Source: JAVBPE01 sp031549865 (GTDB taxonomy: Bacteria > Bacillota_I > Bacilli_A > Acholeplasmatales > Anaeroplasmataceae). From it: a stretch of DNA of 64,000 bases. Below the pieces are notes generated by a model that made no database searches, was not told the origin of the DNA, and saw nothing but the letters and a program-made list of their open reading frames with translations. The translations under genes and the position numbers were made by a program. The stretch covers positions 248,001 through 312,000 of the forward strand of contig JAVBPE010000002.1 of the NCBI GenBank assembly GCA_031549865.1, given 5' to 3'. Positions 62,808-64,000 of this stretch are shown piece by piece (the stretch's first letter is position 1; each line of letters opens with the position of its first letter).

Positions 62808-64000
62808 ATGGATTTAAATATTATTTTTTCAAATAGTAGAAGTATTACGTTTGAATTTGTTAATTCATTGGTTTATAATACTGGAAATACTTATGATGTT
62901 TATGTTAATGAGGCATTATATTTAAGTAATAATGATAAAAATGTTTTTTCAGTTTATGATCTTATTCCAAATACTAAGAATATTGTAAAAGTTATTATTA
63001 ATAATGAAATAATAATTAAAGAATTTGTAACTTGTGATGAATATGTTACTTTAAATGTTTTAAAATTTGGGGCAAAAGGCGATGGCAATCACTTAGATAC
63101 AAATGCTATTAATGCTTGTATTCAAGCATGTCCAAAAGATGGTCGAGTATTTTTTCCAAAAGGAACATACTATACAGGCCCAATATTTTTAAAAAGCGAT
63201 ATTACTATTGAACTTGATGAAGAGGCTAGATTATTAGGCGATATTAATAGAGAGCACTATCCAATATTACCAGGTGTAATAATGACAACGAATGAGCTTG
63301 ATGAATATAATTTAGGTTCATGGGAAGGTAATCCACTGGATACTTTTGCAAGTATTATTACAGGGATCAATGTTAATAATGTTAAAATTATTGGAAAAGG
63401 AATTATCGATGGTAATGCTCAAAATTCTGATTGGTGGATTAATGTTAGAAAACGTCGCATTGCCTGGAGACCAAGAGGAGTATTTTTAAATCATTGTTCA
63501 AATATAACATTTCAAGGAGTTACTGTTACTAACACTCCTTCATGGAATTTACATCCTTACTTTTCTGAAAATATTAATTTCATTGATATGAAATTAATAA
63601 GTCCTAAAGAGTCACCAAATACAGACGGGTGTGATCCCGAATCATGTAATAATGTGAACATAATTGGTGTATATTTTTCTGTAGGTGATGATTGTATTGC
63701 AATCAAAGCTGGAAAAATTTATATGGGAAGAAAACATAAAAAGCCATCAGAAAACTTTAACATACGTAACTGTTCAATGAATTTTGGACATGGGGCAGTA
63801 GTTTTAGGTAGTGAAATGAGTGGTGGAATTAAAAATATAAATGTCTCTCAATGCTTATTCAATCAAACGGATCGTGGCTTAAGAATTAAAACGCGACGTG
63901 GTCGTGGAAAAGATGCAGTTATTGATGGAATTACATTTACAAATATTAAGATGCAAGATGTGTTGACTCCTTTAGTTATAAATATGTTTTATTATTGTGA
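62808..64000 (+). CDS. GH28 polygalacturonase without signal peptide, 3' truncated by window
   Basis: The open frame from ATG 62808 (after TAGGAGGATTT) runs off the end. There is no signal peptide. An N-terminal fibronectin-III-like domain of about 85 residues is followed by the GH28 beta-helix (LNVLKFGAKGDG start). Catalytic motifs are NTDG near 271 (Asp), GDDC near 293 (two Asp), GHG near 327 (His), and RIK near 359 (Arg, Lys). It should hydrolyse polygalacturonate or oligogalacturonides in the cytoplasm, probably as an exo-enzyme on imported fragments. It shares the operon with the importer. Confidence 0.93.
   Translation, partial: MDLNIIFSNSRSITFEFVNSLVYNTGNTYDVYVNEALYLSNNDKNVFSVYDLIPNTKNIVKVIINNEIIIKEFVTCDEYVTLNVLKFGAKGDGNHLDTNAINACIQACPKDGRVFFPKGTYYTGPIFLKSDITIELDEEARLLGDINREHYPILPGVIMTTNELDEYNLGSWEGNPLDTFASIITGINVNNVKIIGKGIIDGNAQNSDWWINVRKRRIAWRPRGVFLNHCSNITFQGVTVTNTPSWNLHPYFSENINFIDMKLISPKESPNTDGCDPESCNNVNIIGVYFSVGDDCIAIKAGKIYMGRKHKKPSENFNIRNCSMNFGHGAVVLGSEMSGGIKNINVSQCLFNQTDRGLRIKTRRGRGKDAVIDGITFTNIKMQDVLTPLVINMFYYC

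Noticed and set aside
1..64000. Mollicute-type genetic code (TGA as Trp)
   Set aside because: Conserved Trp residues are TGG and several well-defined genes end in TGA with a neighbour starting right there.
1..64000. CRISPR array, insertion sequence, prophage or attachment site
   Set aside because: No regularly spaced identical repeats with unique spacers, no transposase or integrase motifs; tRNA genes are not followed by integrase or duplicated tRNA ends.

Overview
The window is AT-rich, densely coded DNA from a low-GC Gram-positive bacterium. TGG encodes Trp and TGA serves as a stop (for example at 4553-4555 and 22695-22697), so the standard code applies and this is not a Mycoplasma-type genome. 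A complete Spo0A (51994-52782, minus) with Spo0A-type boxes upstream, and a complete gerAB-gerAA-gerAC operon (22749-26146), point to an endospore former or a recent descendant of one. I infer an uncultured, probably gut-associated Bacillota of the Bacilli/Erysipelotrichia side; the exact taxon cannot be fixed from the sequence. No transposase, integrase, phage gene, CRISPR array, rRNA or replication origin was seen.

Layout. 1-6400: end of a BAAT-like hydrolase, a lipoprotein, and a MarR regulator with a heterodimeric ABC exporter sharing a repeated palindrome. 6400-12900: peroxiredoxin, tRNA-Glu, Ogt, methylglyoxal synthase flanked by two tiny hydrophobic ORFs, glycerol kinase, small membrane proteins, an LRAT-like protein, an MntR-type regulator and an esterase. 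13000-21200: a large lipid-anchored PL1 pectate lyase, a diguanylate cyclase operon and a DUF885 peptidase-like lipoprotein. 21280-26250: lipid kinase, germination receptor operon and tRNA-Trp. 26408-32605: one giant CvpA-like membrane protein of 2065 residues with about 14 divergent repeats, followed by tRNA-His. 32900-42100: a membrane protein, GalU, a MocR/PdxR-like regulator divergent from an ECF S component, a WYL regulator, hemolysin III, HAD phosphatase, a Ca-site-containing propeller-like protein and a lipoprotein. 42300-46000: a second heterodimeric ABC exporter. 46180-51830: a 24-residue membrane peptide, AlkD-like protein, a probable small RNA, a repeat-rich YegP-domain protein, a methyltransferase and GlmS. 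51994-64000: Spo0A, a leaderless-protein pectin methylesterase, and a long pectin-oligosaccharide uptake operon ending in a GH28 polygalacturonase that runs off the window.

How the genes work together. The most coherent system is pectin use. A surface PL1 lyase would cut polygalacturonate outside. An LplB/LplC/lipoprotein/MsmX-type ABC importer would bring in oligosaccharides. CE8 and GH28 enzymes that lack signal peptides would finish the job inside. The importer operon also contains five multi-pass membrane proteins that I cannot assign to any family; four of them share a roughly 200-residue, four-helix layout and surround the ATPase gene. This accessory set, and the giant repeat protein, are the best candidates for something undescribed.
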